Shown piece after piece: positions 23,901 to 35,539 of a DNA stretch of 64,000 nucleotides. The stretch is from NCBI GenBank assembly GCA_017562135.1, contig QEYB01000766.1, positions 1,240,001 to 1,304,000 of the forward strand, in the 5' to 3' direction. Numbering within the stretch: position 1 is the stretch's first letter; each line of letters begins with the position of its first letter. Below the pieces are notes generated by a model. It made no database searches. It was not told where the DNA came from and saw only the letters and a list, made by a program, of their open reading frames with translations. Position numbers and translations under genes: made by a program. The DNA comes from Dipylidium caninum. Taxonomy: Eukaryota; Platyhelminthes; Cestoda; Cyclophyllidea; Dipylidiidae.

Positions 23901-26900
23901 TTGTTTTCCGGGAAAAATTCAACGAAATGCGGTCTCATTGTCTCCTCTGAGTTGCCCCCTCCCTCACTGGCATTCGGACGCGCCTTTGCCAGTTTTGTTA
24001 GACTTTTCAACCCAACAACCTCGTGCACGCTACCTAACTGCAAATTAAGTCAGACGCATTTTGGTTTATAAAAATTTAAGATTTACCATATGAATTGGCA
24101 CTTGCTTTCCTAAATGGCGGGTAGACGTAAGTCTTGAGAGACAACAACAGCCAGACAGACGCACATATCGCGCACTTATGACTTTTCATAACGCACCAAG
24201 AGCTGTGATCTTAAATTTAAAGAAAAACGGTGCGAGAGAGGTTAACGTCTGTTTCGCAGACTTTGTCATTCGCCAGCGTGCAGATGGGCTGAGTGTGCTG
24301 GCAAGAGAGGAGATGCAGATGGTCTAAAAAGACGAAGGGAGGAGGGGAGGGGGGGGGGACACGACTGTCATCACCAAGAATGAACTTCATCACACAAGCC
24401 AATGGCGAAGTGGTCTCACCAGGATCCATGCCGCAATAGTCCAGTTCCCCCTCATCATCACTGCCAACCTCCTGGAATGTGTCCTCGAGGGATTGGTTGC
24501 ACCCGGGGATCGGCGGCTCGTCCCTAGGGCGCAAAAGTGGCAACAATTAGGACGTGCGATCGTGGCGCAGCTAGGCGAGCACAACTGGGCTGCCACAACT
24601 GCCATCGGAGGCGAGGCAACAGCACTGCTGACATGAGCTTGCCAAATGACTCGTGCCAATTTGTGTGGACGACTCATATCTTCGAAATCTCTTCTTAAAG
24701 ACAAATACAAGTGGCTTAAACGCAATCCTTTCCAACGGTCGCCCCGTGTTCATGCCTTGAGGGGTCAAGGCGACTTCTTTCACCGCGCGTTCACCACTTC
24801 AAGCCCAGCAAAAGGAACAGAGTTGGCGTTAAGTAGCCAAAAAAGGCAGGTTGCCTTGGCAGGGGGCGAGAAGGAGCAAGTGTCTTCATGCAATGCTGCG
24901 GCAAGTGTTGCTTCAGAAATGCTACTTGTGAATCAGTTTCCTAAACTATTCTTTCGCGTCGGAAACACCAAATTATTGCACCCCAACAGGTATCCTGCCA
25001 GCATTAACGAGGTCAAGTGCTGACGGCTAAAGGGCTTCTCAATAAGGAAGGCAGTTCTCACGGAAAAGCGGAAGGATGAAAGTAGCTCTCAGAACCAAGC
25101 AATTGAGCATGAGGCTTTTTGAAATGTAGGGAGTAGAATGGTTTCGTTAAAAGCACGGAGGGCAGAGAAACAGCTCGGTGGCATTAATGCTGCCTTGCAG
25201 AGAGGAAGAAATCAGCTTGCAGATCTCTACACACCACACGTGTGAGTAAAGGGACTGCACCGGTCGCCTGTCAATGCGATAGACAGGTGTGGTTGTGAGG
25301 ATTGGGACTAGAAAGCGGCAGGAGAGGCAATGAAGGGGCTAACTGCCACGGCAGTCAAGATTGGCTACATAGAGGTGATGTTTCGGCTTTATAAACGCAC
25401 AGAGTCGTTTGTTTACCCATCGGTAAGGCGAGGCGAAAGTCTCTGCGATGTGGGGGAGCTAACACTGAAGCAGGTCAATCGAATGGCCGAAGATGAGGGT
25501 GGTGCACCTTCTCATTCCATCATAACACACACCAAAGTGACTCACCTCCTTTCGTAGGCCTGGAAGGCGTCCCGATCGCGAAATTCCTTCTCCGGATCAT
25601 TGCCCCGCTTCCTCTCCTCCCGCTCAACTGGAAGGGGGACAAGGAAACAGAGTTTCACGCATCGCTGGCAAACGCAGCTTTAAGAGAAGTCAATCCGGTG
25701 GGTGAAAAATGAGGTGGTTAGAGAAAGTTATGCATACAAACTGTGCTACCACTTTTACGCCCAAGGTAATAACGAGGAGGATCTTTTCTTGTTAACAGAA
25801 AAGCGGCTCAGAAATGGTGCGGCAGTTTAAGGCCCACTCAGAAAGAATGACGGCCATGACCACGGTAGCAAGTTGTGCTGAAACGACGGAGCAACACGAT
25901 TAAGTAACTTAGGCTCCACGATTTACGTATCTGGCATTTAGAATTGTGCTAAAGGATACGCTAATAGAGGAAACAGAGGTGGTCATAGCCAATCTCATTA
26001 GGAGATAACCTTCATTTAATATAAACTCGAAGGTAAATTGCGCATTAACTTTAGTGACTACGAAAAAACTGTTGAACCCCAAAATCTCTACGCAGTGGAC
26101 GAGCGGCACTGAGGAAGGACGAAATCTGGTAATTCTAACAATGGAAGAAATCGGCTAGAATAAGTTGTGATATCTGCTACGGAGGGGAAAAAGACTGACT
26201 GATAGGCAAGGCAGGAGGACGCGAAAGACAGAAAGTATTTAGACAGAGAACTCACGTAGGTAGGTTTTGCCCTTGTTCCGCATGACGATGCAGACGGCGA
26301 GGATTGCGACGATCAAGAGAATGAGCACGGCGATCACCACCGCCACGATCCACGAGATATTAGCCACGGTGACTTGAAAGGGAATAGGGGATGAGCCAGT
26401 GGGCGGGGGAGAGCGAGGCAGAGAAGCCACGCCAAGCGTCGAGCGCAAACTTAATGAGAGGACTTTGCATGGATCCAGCCTGCGCCGCTAGGAGGAAGAC
26501 GTTGACGCAGGTGGATGCGCTGGGAAGAGTGCGTGGCTGCTCTACTTCGAGGAGCCAGCAAAAAATAAGTTCTGAATGTATTTGCGGAAAAGCCTATGCG
26601 GGGAGCCAGAGGCGCCGGCCTCTGCAACTAGCCAACCAAAGGGAGAGTCTCGTACAGGGCCGGGGAAAGGTCACAGTGCAACCAGCCGTAGGGGACAGGA
26701 CTGGGAAGAAAGCGCAGGTAGTTTGACCACAAAACCAGCGCTGTTACGGCAGCCCCTCAAGTCGGTAGTAGTAGCAACTGGCACTATTTCAACGCCAGCT
26801 GTAGTGGCAACAATGGTTGCTGGAAGGATTGAGTTAGCCCATCCTGTTCTAACGTTGTTCGCACCCAAAAGCACCAGCAGTTCAGTCAGGTGTGTAAATT

Positions 26901-29900
26901 AAGAATCAGCATCAGAGGTTACTTACTCTGAGGCATGATGCATGCATCAACGGGAGAGATGAGAATAGTCGCTCCTCTAAATGTGGTGTGGGTACACACA
27001 AGTTGATTTAATCACACATGAAACGCTCATTGAAAGCTGCCTAAGGCGAGGGAGGAAAGAGGGGTAGGCAAATTCATTAGCACTACGGGGTGAACCACGC
27101 GATATCGCGGCCCATAACACACAAATCGAGGATGGATAGGCAATTTACGCGTCCTTAAACGTCCAGTAGAGTTTACGGTGACACCACACAGGATTAGAGT
27201 CACTAGCATGGGTGGAACATATAACGATATCGTACTGCTCAAGCCGTAAAATAAAGCAGACCAATTTCCTTGGTGGCTATTATGCATCGAGGCAGACAAA
27301 CAACGAGGATAGATACCAAATTCTGATAGGTACGAGAGTTCTTAAGGCAAAGGAAAAGTGGTTTTTTTAAGAATAAAGACGGGGAGATACGCCTCAACAG
27401 AGTTTTTTTCCAAAATAGCTAAGCATAAAGGGAGAAGGGAGGATACCCTACTTTCGATTTGGCAAAAGCCTGTTAAAGCACCGGTAGACTTCGGAAATGA
27501 GTGGAAGCGTAAAATCGACTACAAATGTGTCTAACCTATTTAAAGTAAGAAACCTATTTAAAGTAAGAAAGGCAGGAGCTTCAAATCGTACCGAGCTTTG
27601 ACCGAGAAGGATACTTCCGAATGTGTGCTGTCAGCATTTCATGCAGAGTGGGATCATTTTTCGTATCGTAGTAGGGGGTCTCATACATGTGACCCGCGAA
27701 CATGTCCGTCTCTGGTCCGAAGATGCGGAAACGGCAGCTCAAGTCCGCATTGGCGAAGAGATCGTCGAAGAGGGCGTCGTCCTGTACGATGTTCAGCACC
27801 ACTTCTTGATTGGCATGTTTCAGAAAGGTCAATCTGTTGTCGCGTGGGTCCAAGCGTTCCAAATCTTGCCCATCCAACTCCCAAGTCTTTACAACGCGGA
27901 GACCAGTGTAGGATGACATGTCGATATCGCAGTAGAATCGGTGAGTAGTGTGATTGAAGCAGTCCTCTATGCAACTGTAGTCCGACAGTTGATGAACTAC
28001 ATCCGGTTTGGCTAGTGATAAAAGCAGCAAAATTAGGGGGGTTCGAGACAAAATTATAGCGTATGATGGGAGTGATGGCTAGAAGAGACCTACGCAACAC
28101 GCGAATGATCGTATCAGTGCGCACCGAGCCGAGAGCGTTGGTTGCAGCCATGGTGACGGTGTGGGAAGAGCCATAGGGCGAATTGGGAGCAAAGGCGAGA
28201 TCGCGAACGGTGTAACGAATGGAGGTGTCGGATGGGAACTCAATTTCCGGATTGAGCTCACCCACGTAAGGGAAAGCGTCTTGGAGCAGTCTCAGTGATT
28301 CCTGATAGCCAGCCACCGATAGTGTATCAATTTGAACGCCGTTAATGGAGAGAGACTAAAATATAAGCAAATTAACGTCGAAAAAGTCCAGTAGAGTGGA
28401 TCTACAACTGGGAGACGTACTCGAGAAGCGAGGTTGCCACTGAATTCAGCAGTTATCTGGGCCTGGTTGCCCTGAAGCACAATAAGATGATGCGGTGGAG
28501 CATCCTTGATAGTGGGGGGTTGCTCGATAATCACCTCGTACTTGAAATAAATGGATTCATTAGGGCCTCTGAGAGACAGAACATACGTTCCTACAATGTT
28601 GTGAAGCGTAATTAAACATTTCCACATATCACTAAACACATCAACACATAAAGCAATCAACACGAACCAGCGTATGAAGCTTTAATATCTTGTGGGAAAA
28701 TCAAGGAGTGGCGATTGGATGTAAAGTGAATGGGAAGAGAGCCGTCGTCTTTGGTCCAAGTAGCGGAAACAGTGCTTGGATTGGCCGTGTAAAAGGCGTT
28801 CAAAGAGGCAACATCACGGGCATGCTGAGGCAAATCCGAAAAGAGAATGAGAATGCTTAGGAATAAGCGAGCATGGCCAACAAAAGTAGATACACGTACC
28901 CATCCACTACGTAAAGAGACGCGATTATACTGTGGTGATTTTGGAATGATCTGATCCGGATATGTGCCCGGGGTGTAGGTAAAGGGGGCCGCCTTTCCTC
29001 CGTTGTTTTGAAAGTAGGAAGAGAAGATTTTGTTACGCAGAATCGAAGTTGTGCACAGAATACCGATAGGACGCCAGTCTCGCAACAAATCGTGAATGAT
29101 AAGAGTACCTGATAAGAGGATAAGAGGGTAAGAAAAATGCAAGAAAGACAGAGCCAAGAAGAAGCATACCATTAGGAAGGACGGTGTGTTCAAAGTACTC
29201 AGAGATTGGTTGAGAACGATCAAAGCATTTGCGTAATTCCATTTGGCTATCGGGCTCAGCTTCACAGACAACCCAATCGTAGGGGACGGGAAAGGTCTGT
29301 TTAGCCCAGTTAGGTAGTTCAACATGGTCCAAAGGACTGCCACACTCCAGCGAAAGGGGAAAGCTGCTACCAACTATGGGACCGCGTAAGACAGACTCGA
29401 CAGAAGGCCTCTTACTGAAAGCTAAAAACAGGAATGGAAAGGTGAGTGAAAACACTTCACCAAGGCCAAAAACTTTAAAACTATAAAGTAGTCAAACACA
29501 TATGTCGTATAAGGAATGATTATAGAAAACCGTTACTCGTAATATAGGAGTCCATGTCCTGCACCTCGATAGCATTAGACTGGATGACGCCATTACTATT
29601 GCTAAGACGACAGAAGTACGTCGCGTCTAACGGAAAGTTATCTCGATCCCAATTGGAAGTGAAGATGTAACCTGAAGACGGGCGATGAGAAGGTAAAAAT
29701 GGCCAGACCATTGTAAACATCGCCGGAAGATTTAAATTTGAACTTATCGGATAGCAAATGTAAATTTCCCAAGGCATTGTCGCAGTTTAATTTCCGCGAA
29801 GACGGTGTCTACGAAAGGTTAAGATGATAAATTCTGTACTTCAAAGCACAGTTGCGCATTGGTAATCGGAGAATCTCTAGATAACTTCTCAACGACACAA

Positions 29901-30175
29901 TGAAATTCCAGTTTCGGTGGAACGTTATTAATTAGTTCGACAATTTGAAGCGTCACGTATGGAAATGCTCCATCGACGATGATAGGTTTGTTAGTACCGA
30001 AATATGAGAAGGAACCATTCCTATTAGTAACAGATTCAACCTTGCGGAACTTCAAAAATGGAGTGCCTCTATCTAAAGGAATATCGCATCAAGGGAATGC
30101 GCTACCTCCACACGAAACTTTAGCTAATAATAAAATAAATATGACGAAGAACCGCGATATGACGCTCAGCCCCAT
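20961..30175 (-). CDS. L1CAM/neuroglian-type adhesion receptor lacking FnIII domains
   Basis: This is a single-pass neural-type adhesion receptor. Exons read: 30175-30106, 30072-29840, 29808-29709, 29671-29537, 29421-29170, 29108-28900, 28824-28668, 28590-28421, 28355-28094, 28011-27592, 26372-26256, 25627-25546, 24523-24420, 21088-20961. They total 2439 nt, 812 residues, all phases matching. It starts with a signal peptide (MGLSVISRFFVIFILLLAKV). About five Ig-like segments follow; the first (GYIFTSN..ATYFCRLSN), second and fifth keep cysteine and tryptophan landmarks, while the third and fourth lack the cysteine pair. The last ectodomain exon joins directly to the transmembrane exon (ISWIVAVVIAVLILLIVAIL), followed by MRNKGKTY, the L1 juxtamembrane signature. 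The tail ends with FNETGSFIGEYTKN, the ankyrin-binding motif (usually FIGQY). Introns range from 31 nt to 3.3 kb. The family usually has four or five FnIII domains; none is seen. Confidence 0.85.
27534..27570. repeat. Short tandem duplication, about 18-bp unit
   Basis: The unit aacctatttaaagtaag occurs twice head to tail, just inside the intron that precedes the transmembrane exon of the L1-like gene. It has no evident coding role. Confidence 0.7.
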
Positions 30176-31397
30176 CACCCGACCCGCAAGCAGATATCGG
30201 TCACAGCAAGGTTTTGTCTTTGTAGGTCCAATGGATTGCAATAAAAGTAGCTCAGTTAAAGTAATACAAAGAACCGCCAAATAAAATCGCATAATTGAAA
30301 ACCGTTGATGTGCACTCAGACCCAAATATTGTAAAGCTTATTACGCTAGCGTGACAAGCTCGCGTTGCATTTTGTCAAAGGGCGCTTTTTTGAGGAAATA
30401 AAAATCTTATTTGTCTAGTAAGCCTTAATCAGCCTTATATCTAAAGAATAATTCAATATAACTGACACTCTGTTTGAATTTTCAGTTTAAATTACGGTAG
30501 ACACCTATTAGAACATTGAACAGGTTATTTTATTGCCATTTTTACCTCTAATTTATGCCCAACAATTTTATTTCATATGGCCTCAACGATCATTTTGTAC
30601 ACATTGATATGCATTCATGTCACGAAATTATATATTTGAAACACACTCCCCACACCGTAACACTTATTTTTTATCAAAATCAGTATAGATTCGACTCGAC
30701 TTCTCAAATACCATGCTTTCCACTATGAAATGCTCACATTATACACTGTGACCTACAAACTTTCTCAACGCCCATGATAACGGTTGTTCCAGTAGCCTCC
30801 ATTTTCTACCTTCAAAAAAGCCACACATATAGCCAATTTGCAAACTTCAATTATCACGCCAATAAAATCATCACTCGTATGTTCTTGCTACTAGTGATGA
30901 CACTTCAGAACGCAGTACATAGCGTGGATGCCATGTGTCGCCGACACCCCAGAAATAGGGTTTTAAGAGGATACCGCAAGGATTGAACTTCGAAACGCTT
31001 CCACTGCGGAACACCATATGGTCTCAACCAAAGCATTTGAAGTGCCACTCGAATGTCACGCGACTCAACTGCATGCACAACCTCCTCCACATGTTAAACC
31101 ATTACCCACTCAACGTCTGACCCACAAAAAAAACTTGATTTCCATAATACCACCAAGAGGACTATAGTACTTGACATCAATACAGAAAAAGGCTTCCCAT
31201 CCTCCAATATGAAGTGATTGAGAAGCATTGTCCAACGCAGGGATCGGAAAACTTTTATCAGTTACAAAACACACACATACATGATTAACATCAGCGAGGG
31301 GGGAAACAACATGTAGAGGGCGATAAGTGGAGAGGAATAGGAAGTTTGGCAGAGGCCTGTCCATTTGTACAAAATGACGGCAACTCGGCGATAGCGG
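30176..31397. other. Short intergenic region, AT-rich
   Basis: This holds the 5' side of the L1-like gene and the 3' side of the RS/Btz-like gene, both on the minus strand. An in-frame upstream ATG at 30325 would add a second hydrophobic leader. I prefer the ATG at 30175 because it gives a clean signal peptide. Nothing else was recognised. Confidence 0.45.
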
Positions 31398-34300
31398 TTA
31401 ATTAGGAACAGGGCGGTGGGAGTGAGAGGCGGTTGAGGAGGTGTCAGAGGAGTGACACGAACCGCTGGCGTGACCGTTATTCGTCTCGCCCTCCAACTCG
31501 AGGAATTTATCGTGACACCATCGAGCCTCCTCCTCCTCCTCGTGACCTCTGCCTCGCATCGAACGATAGCCCCATTGACGTCCGCCTTCGCCCCCCTTAT
31601 CGTCTCTCTCCGCGTCTGAACGTCGCATCCAACGACGACTTCCGCCCCGGTTATCTGGGGGAAAAGCTTGTAGATAATACTCTAAACTTGTCAACGCTCC
31701 GGAAATAAAACATATTCAAATAATCTAGAGGGGAGCTAGGCTATCAAGTAGAAGGCAAGAGGCTTTAGGGCAGACAACAAATCATTTCTGCTTCCTAAGG
31801 GATGAAAATGTGTGAAACTGTGTATACAAGAGTATGACAGCAAATTTGAGGTATAAATTGCAGATAAAGTTGTGCTCTTAAAGGAAGACGACGCGAGAAT
31901 ATCTGATTAGTGCGTCGAATAAGAAATAAAAAATAGCGAAATAGGCGTCAATTTACGGGATAAAGAGTGAAGAAAACGCTAATAAAAAGAATGAGACAAA
32001 GGTGATGTAGGATTAAGCAAGTGGAAAGAGTAGTGGTAGTCTCCGCAGTGTGACAAGAAGGATTAAGCCCCACAAATTGCCCAAGTGCAACTGCCTCACT
32101 CCGTATCTTCACCTTGTGTACGTGAACAAGCAACGCCGAGGAAGGTTGGGAAGCGATAAAAAATAGGGGAAAATGAATGAAAAACTAAGTGTATGTCCCA
32201 CTGTCACCGCCGCTATGATCAAAGGAGCAGCACCGCCACAAGAGAGAGAATTGCAAATTGTAGTTTGAGGAAAACGAGGATTTTGTATAATGTATTCCAC
32301 AAAAGAAAGTCAGATAATTCACCGATTGAAAAAGGCAAAAAATGTGACGGGATTTTAGTCAGTTATTAGTAGTCCTAGGATATGGCATTACGGAGGATTG
32401 AATCCGGAAGGAGAAATCGTTCTCTCGGACTGCAGAAGGGGGGAGAAGGAAAAAGCTGAGAACATCACCACAGGTCATCACAGTTACTCTACTGAAAAAC
32501 TTAACATACTGTCGGCGTGTGGGACTGATGGATCGGTTAAATTGCATCTCCCCCTACAATGAGGTCAAATCATAGTGCGAAAATGTTTAAGATTAGGAAT
32601 TTTCTGTGGAAGAAGTTCATCCAAAAGCCCGCTCAAATGGCAGCCTGATTAGTGTACATAGCGAGGCCAAAACAAGGAAACAGACCTTCGTTGTCGAAGT
32701 AATCGTAATTGGACCTCCGTCGACGCCAATCAGAGCGAGAGTAGTCGTCGCCGAAGTCCCTTCTGCGTCCACCGTACGGACGTCCATCGCGGTCGTCGTG
32801 CTAAAGAATACAGTCATTTACACCCAGAATCCTTTTCAACTAAACTAGCTTTATTATCACCCAACTCGAGCGACGGGTCTCTCACCTTCGTTTCATGATT
32901 AAAAGTGCGATCAAACATGTTTACCAAACGTTTGGCCGCGACTTTCAAGTAACAGGTCAAAGGAAGTCTTAACCACCGGCTAAATATTGCTTTAACCACA
33001 ACAAGTCCTCCCAACTAAGATCCTCATACCGTAAGAGAATAAATATCGCAGAGAACTGATATACACTTGGTACACTAGTCCCCCTGAAATAAATAAAATT
33101 TACACCGTCAGACATATAAGAATTCTTATGGCTCTGGCGATAACCACTCTACTTGGGATGTTAGTGGGATTTGCCAAATAGAAACACACAGTTAGTGAAA
33201 ATCGTAAGAAGACACAGGGACCTATACCGTATGCGCGGAAGAGCGGTTTAAATTAGAAGGATCTAGTAGGAAGAACTTTGAGGTCGAGTTAAAATAGAAT
33301 ATTACGGCGGTCATAAAAATGATTTGTGAAATAATAAAAAGCAGAGACGCACCATAAAGTAGGCAGATCCTTTTGGAACATCCAACGGGTTTGACAGACC
33401 TAAAGAGAAGAACAAGGAAATGAAGCAAATACATACGGAATTCTTGAAGAAGAGCCACGGAGTCAACAAGCAATTACCTAGACGACCAAATGCATTGCTT
33501 CTTCTAAAGAGATCTGGTCCATCAAAATTATTGCTATTGTTATTAATCTCTCCAAAGGCCTTAGCTGACTGCTGGATGCTGAAAAAAAGGAAAGAACAAC
33601 ACCAACAAATGTCCTTCTGCTATTAAGTCAACTGAAACGAGTTATTCGCCAGTTAAATATGCTCACCCCATGCGGTTTTCTGCGTTGGTAACCAACGAAG
33701 TAGCCATTCGTTCAGATATTTTCTCGATATCCTCCGGCTTGTTAAAAGTGGGTATCTACAAAGTTACAGAATACTGTTGCACTATGACCCGTTTAACCTG
33801 GTCTATAAACAAGTAGTGAGTGAAGGAATTTCGAACAAATATATTTACAATGCAAAAAGAGCGTAAATATCTCACTTCATCTCGTTCGAACACAGGTTTG
33901 AGCCCCGAGCCAGGAGGGTGAGGAAAGACGAAATTCACTCCTACGTCCACATTAAATGAGATTTCTACTGCCGGATCCGCAACTTCTGGAAGAACAAATT
34001 GCACCTTACGGGACACAATTAATATGGAGAAGTAGAATCAAAGCATTACAAACCCAATGGAAGGTTTCGCTCGATCACAACAGAGAGCTCCTTCGCCTCC
34101 CGCATGAGAGTAGGAAGCGGTAGTTTGAGGCGGTTAGTGAGAAGAAGGTATGCCAGTCCTCCCAAAACACCATATTCACGTCGGCGTTGCCGTAGAGTTG
34201 CCTCCACTAGCCCTTCAAAGCGCTCATTTAAAGGTAACATCCGAATGACCGGCGGACTGCTCACGCGTGGACCCATCATTGTAGTAGTTGTTGGTGGACG

Positions 34301-34961
34301 GGTGGAGCGTGGAGCAGGTGCAAGAGCGCCACTAGCTCCTCTCAAGGGACTACGGCTGTCACGACGCAGAAAAGTAGAAGTATTGGGTGCACCACGACCT
34401 CCGCGGTAAGAACGATAGGGTGAAAAACGCCGAGGACGTCCGAACTGTCGGCGACGAGGTGGCCGATAGGACGGTGTTCTACTGCTTTCAAAGCAATAAA
34501 CACAAACAGTTAGTAGATAATAAAATTGATTTAAAGACAGTCGTGTAAAAGAAACACACCTTGATCTACGACGACGGCGAAAACGATTTGAACGCGAACG
34601 ATGTTCAGCTCGGCTTTGGTTAGGTAATCTATGAAGAAGGAAAAAGGTAAGCATATATAAAAATAAGGGGGAGCGGAAAAAGGTGATCTGACCGTGAATG
34701 GTAATAGCGGCTGCGACGATACTGACGATCAGACAGGGGGGATGAAGAACGAGATATGCTACGTCTAAGCGACCTCATGGATCTAGAAGACCTGGATGAA
34801 GTGGATCGACGGCGTACTCTGACGGGAGCGGTAACCTCGCCTTTCGGAGCCTCAGCAGCACCAGATTTGAGGGCTGGGGACTGAACCTTAACTGGGGGCA
34901 CGGGAGCTACCGGGACTCCCGAGCTTGTCTCCATTGGAGTAGAGGCTATAACTTCATTCAT
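31398..34961 (-). CDS. Arginine/serine-rich nuclear protein with Btz-like C-terminal motif
   Basis: Nine exons read in phase: 34961-34693, 34628-34560, 34481-34079, 34004-33876, 33755-33667, 33578-33478, 32941-32886, 32800-32686, 31654-31398. They total 1488 nt, 495 residues. The N-terminus is RS-rich ([20 protein letters not shown]) and is followed by an RG/RP-rich stretch and a helical segment (LNERFEGLVEATLRQRRREY). A middle block reads PHPPGSGLKPVFERDEIPTF. The C-terminus is rich in arginine, aspartate and tyrosine, then carries an acidic patch leading to ARWCHDKFLELE. That end resembles the RWEHDKF core of the Btz/SELOR domain of CASC3, which contacts eIF4A3 in the exon-junction complex. 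A nuclear role in mRNA processing is inferred. I cannot name an orthologue. Exon 7 (56 nt) is the least certain. Confidence 0.7.
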
Positions 34962-35539
34962 CTAGTCGATAGATTGGATGATAAAATTTAGGTGATTCAC
35001 GTTAAATAATCCACCATAGATATTCATACAGAAAAATGAATCAAGCCAATGACTGCGCAATAGGTAGGAAACAAAAAACAAGCGTTTAGCTTAGATATAT
35101 ATGGTGTCCACAGACAACCGAAGGAACGGAGAACTGATATAAACTCTGGCTTTTATTTAACATAATAACGAAAGGAAACAATTTTGAAGTAAAGATAAGA
35201 GTACGGTGTTTGAAGAAAGGGCTTCAAGAATGTGTACAACGGTTGATTAAACAAAGTATTGCGGAAAAGCACACAATAATAAATCGCGCAGGTTTAGCGA
35301 TTTTGTGGGGAACAAAATAACGGAAGAAACAACTTTGAGGTAAAAAAATGCAAGAAGACGATGCTTTGTGGAAAGAGCCTCTAGAATGTGTACAACAGTT
35401 GAGAAAGCAATCTATTGTCGGAAATGTACACGAAAATAAATCGCGTAGTGTTAGCGAAAGCGATTTTGGCAAAAAATACGGGGAAATCCATTGGTCCGAT
35501 TTCGGGGAGAATTAAGTAAAGTGGAAAAATCTGCCTTAC
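34962..35539. other. Spacer with tandem duplication
   Basis: AT-rich spacer between the RS/Btz-like start and the last supported exon of the next minus-strand gene. Part of it may be the missing 3' exon or UTR of that gene. It contains the 150-bp tandem duplication listed separately. Confidence 0.4.
35167..35470. repeat. Diverged tandem duplication, two copies of about 150 bp
   Basis: Copy 1 (about 35167-35318) and copy 2 (about 35319-35470) align along their length. Shared segments include gaatgtgtacaac, aataaatcgcg and agcgatttt. The copies differ by scattered substitutions and small indels, so the duplication is not recent. On the plus strand both copies can be read as a similar peptide (ECVQRLIKQSI and ECVQQLRKQSI), but the frames soon diverge. 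Confidence 0.75.

Noticed and set aside
26671..26874. Threonine/valine-rich minus ORF as a stalk exon of the L1-like gene
   Set aside because: Exon 10 joins the transmembrane exon directly in the correct phase and the candidate lacks a good acceptor-donor pair.
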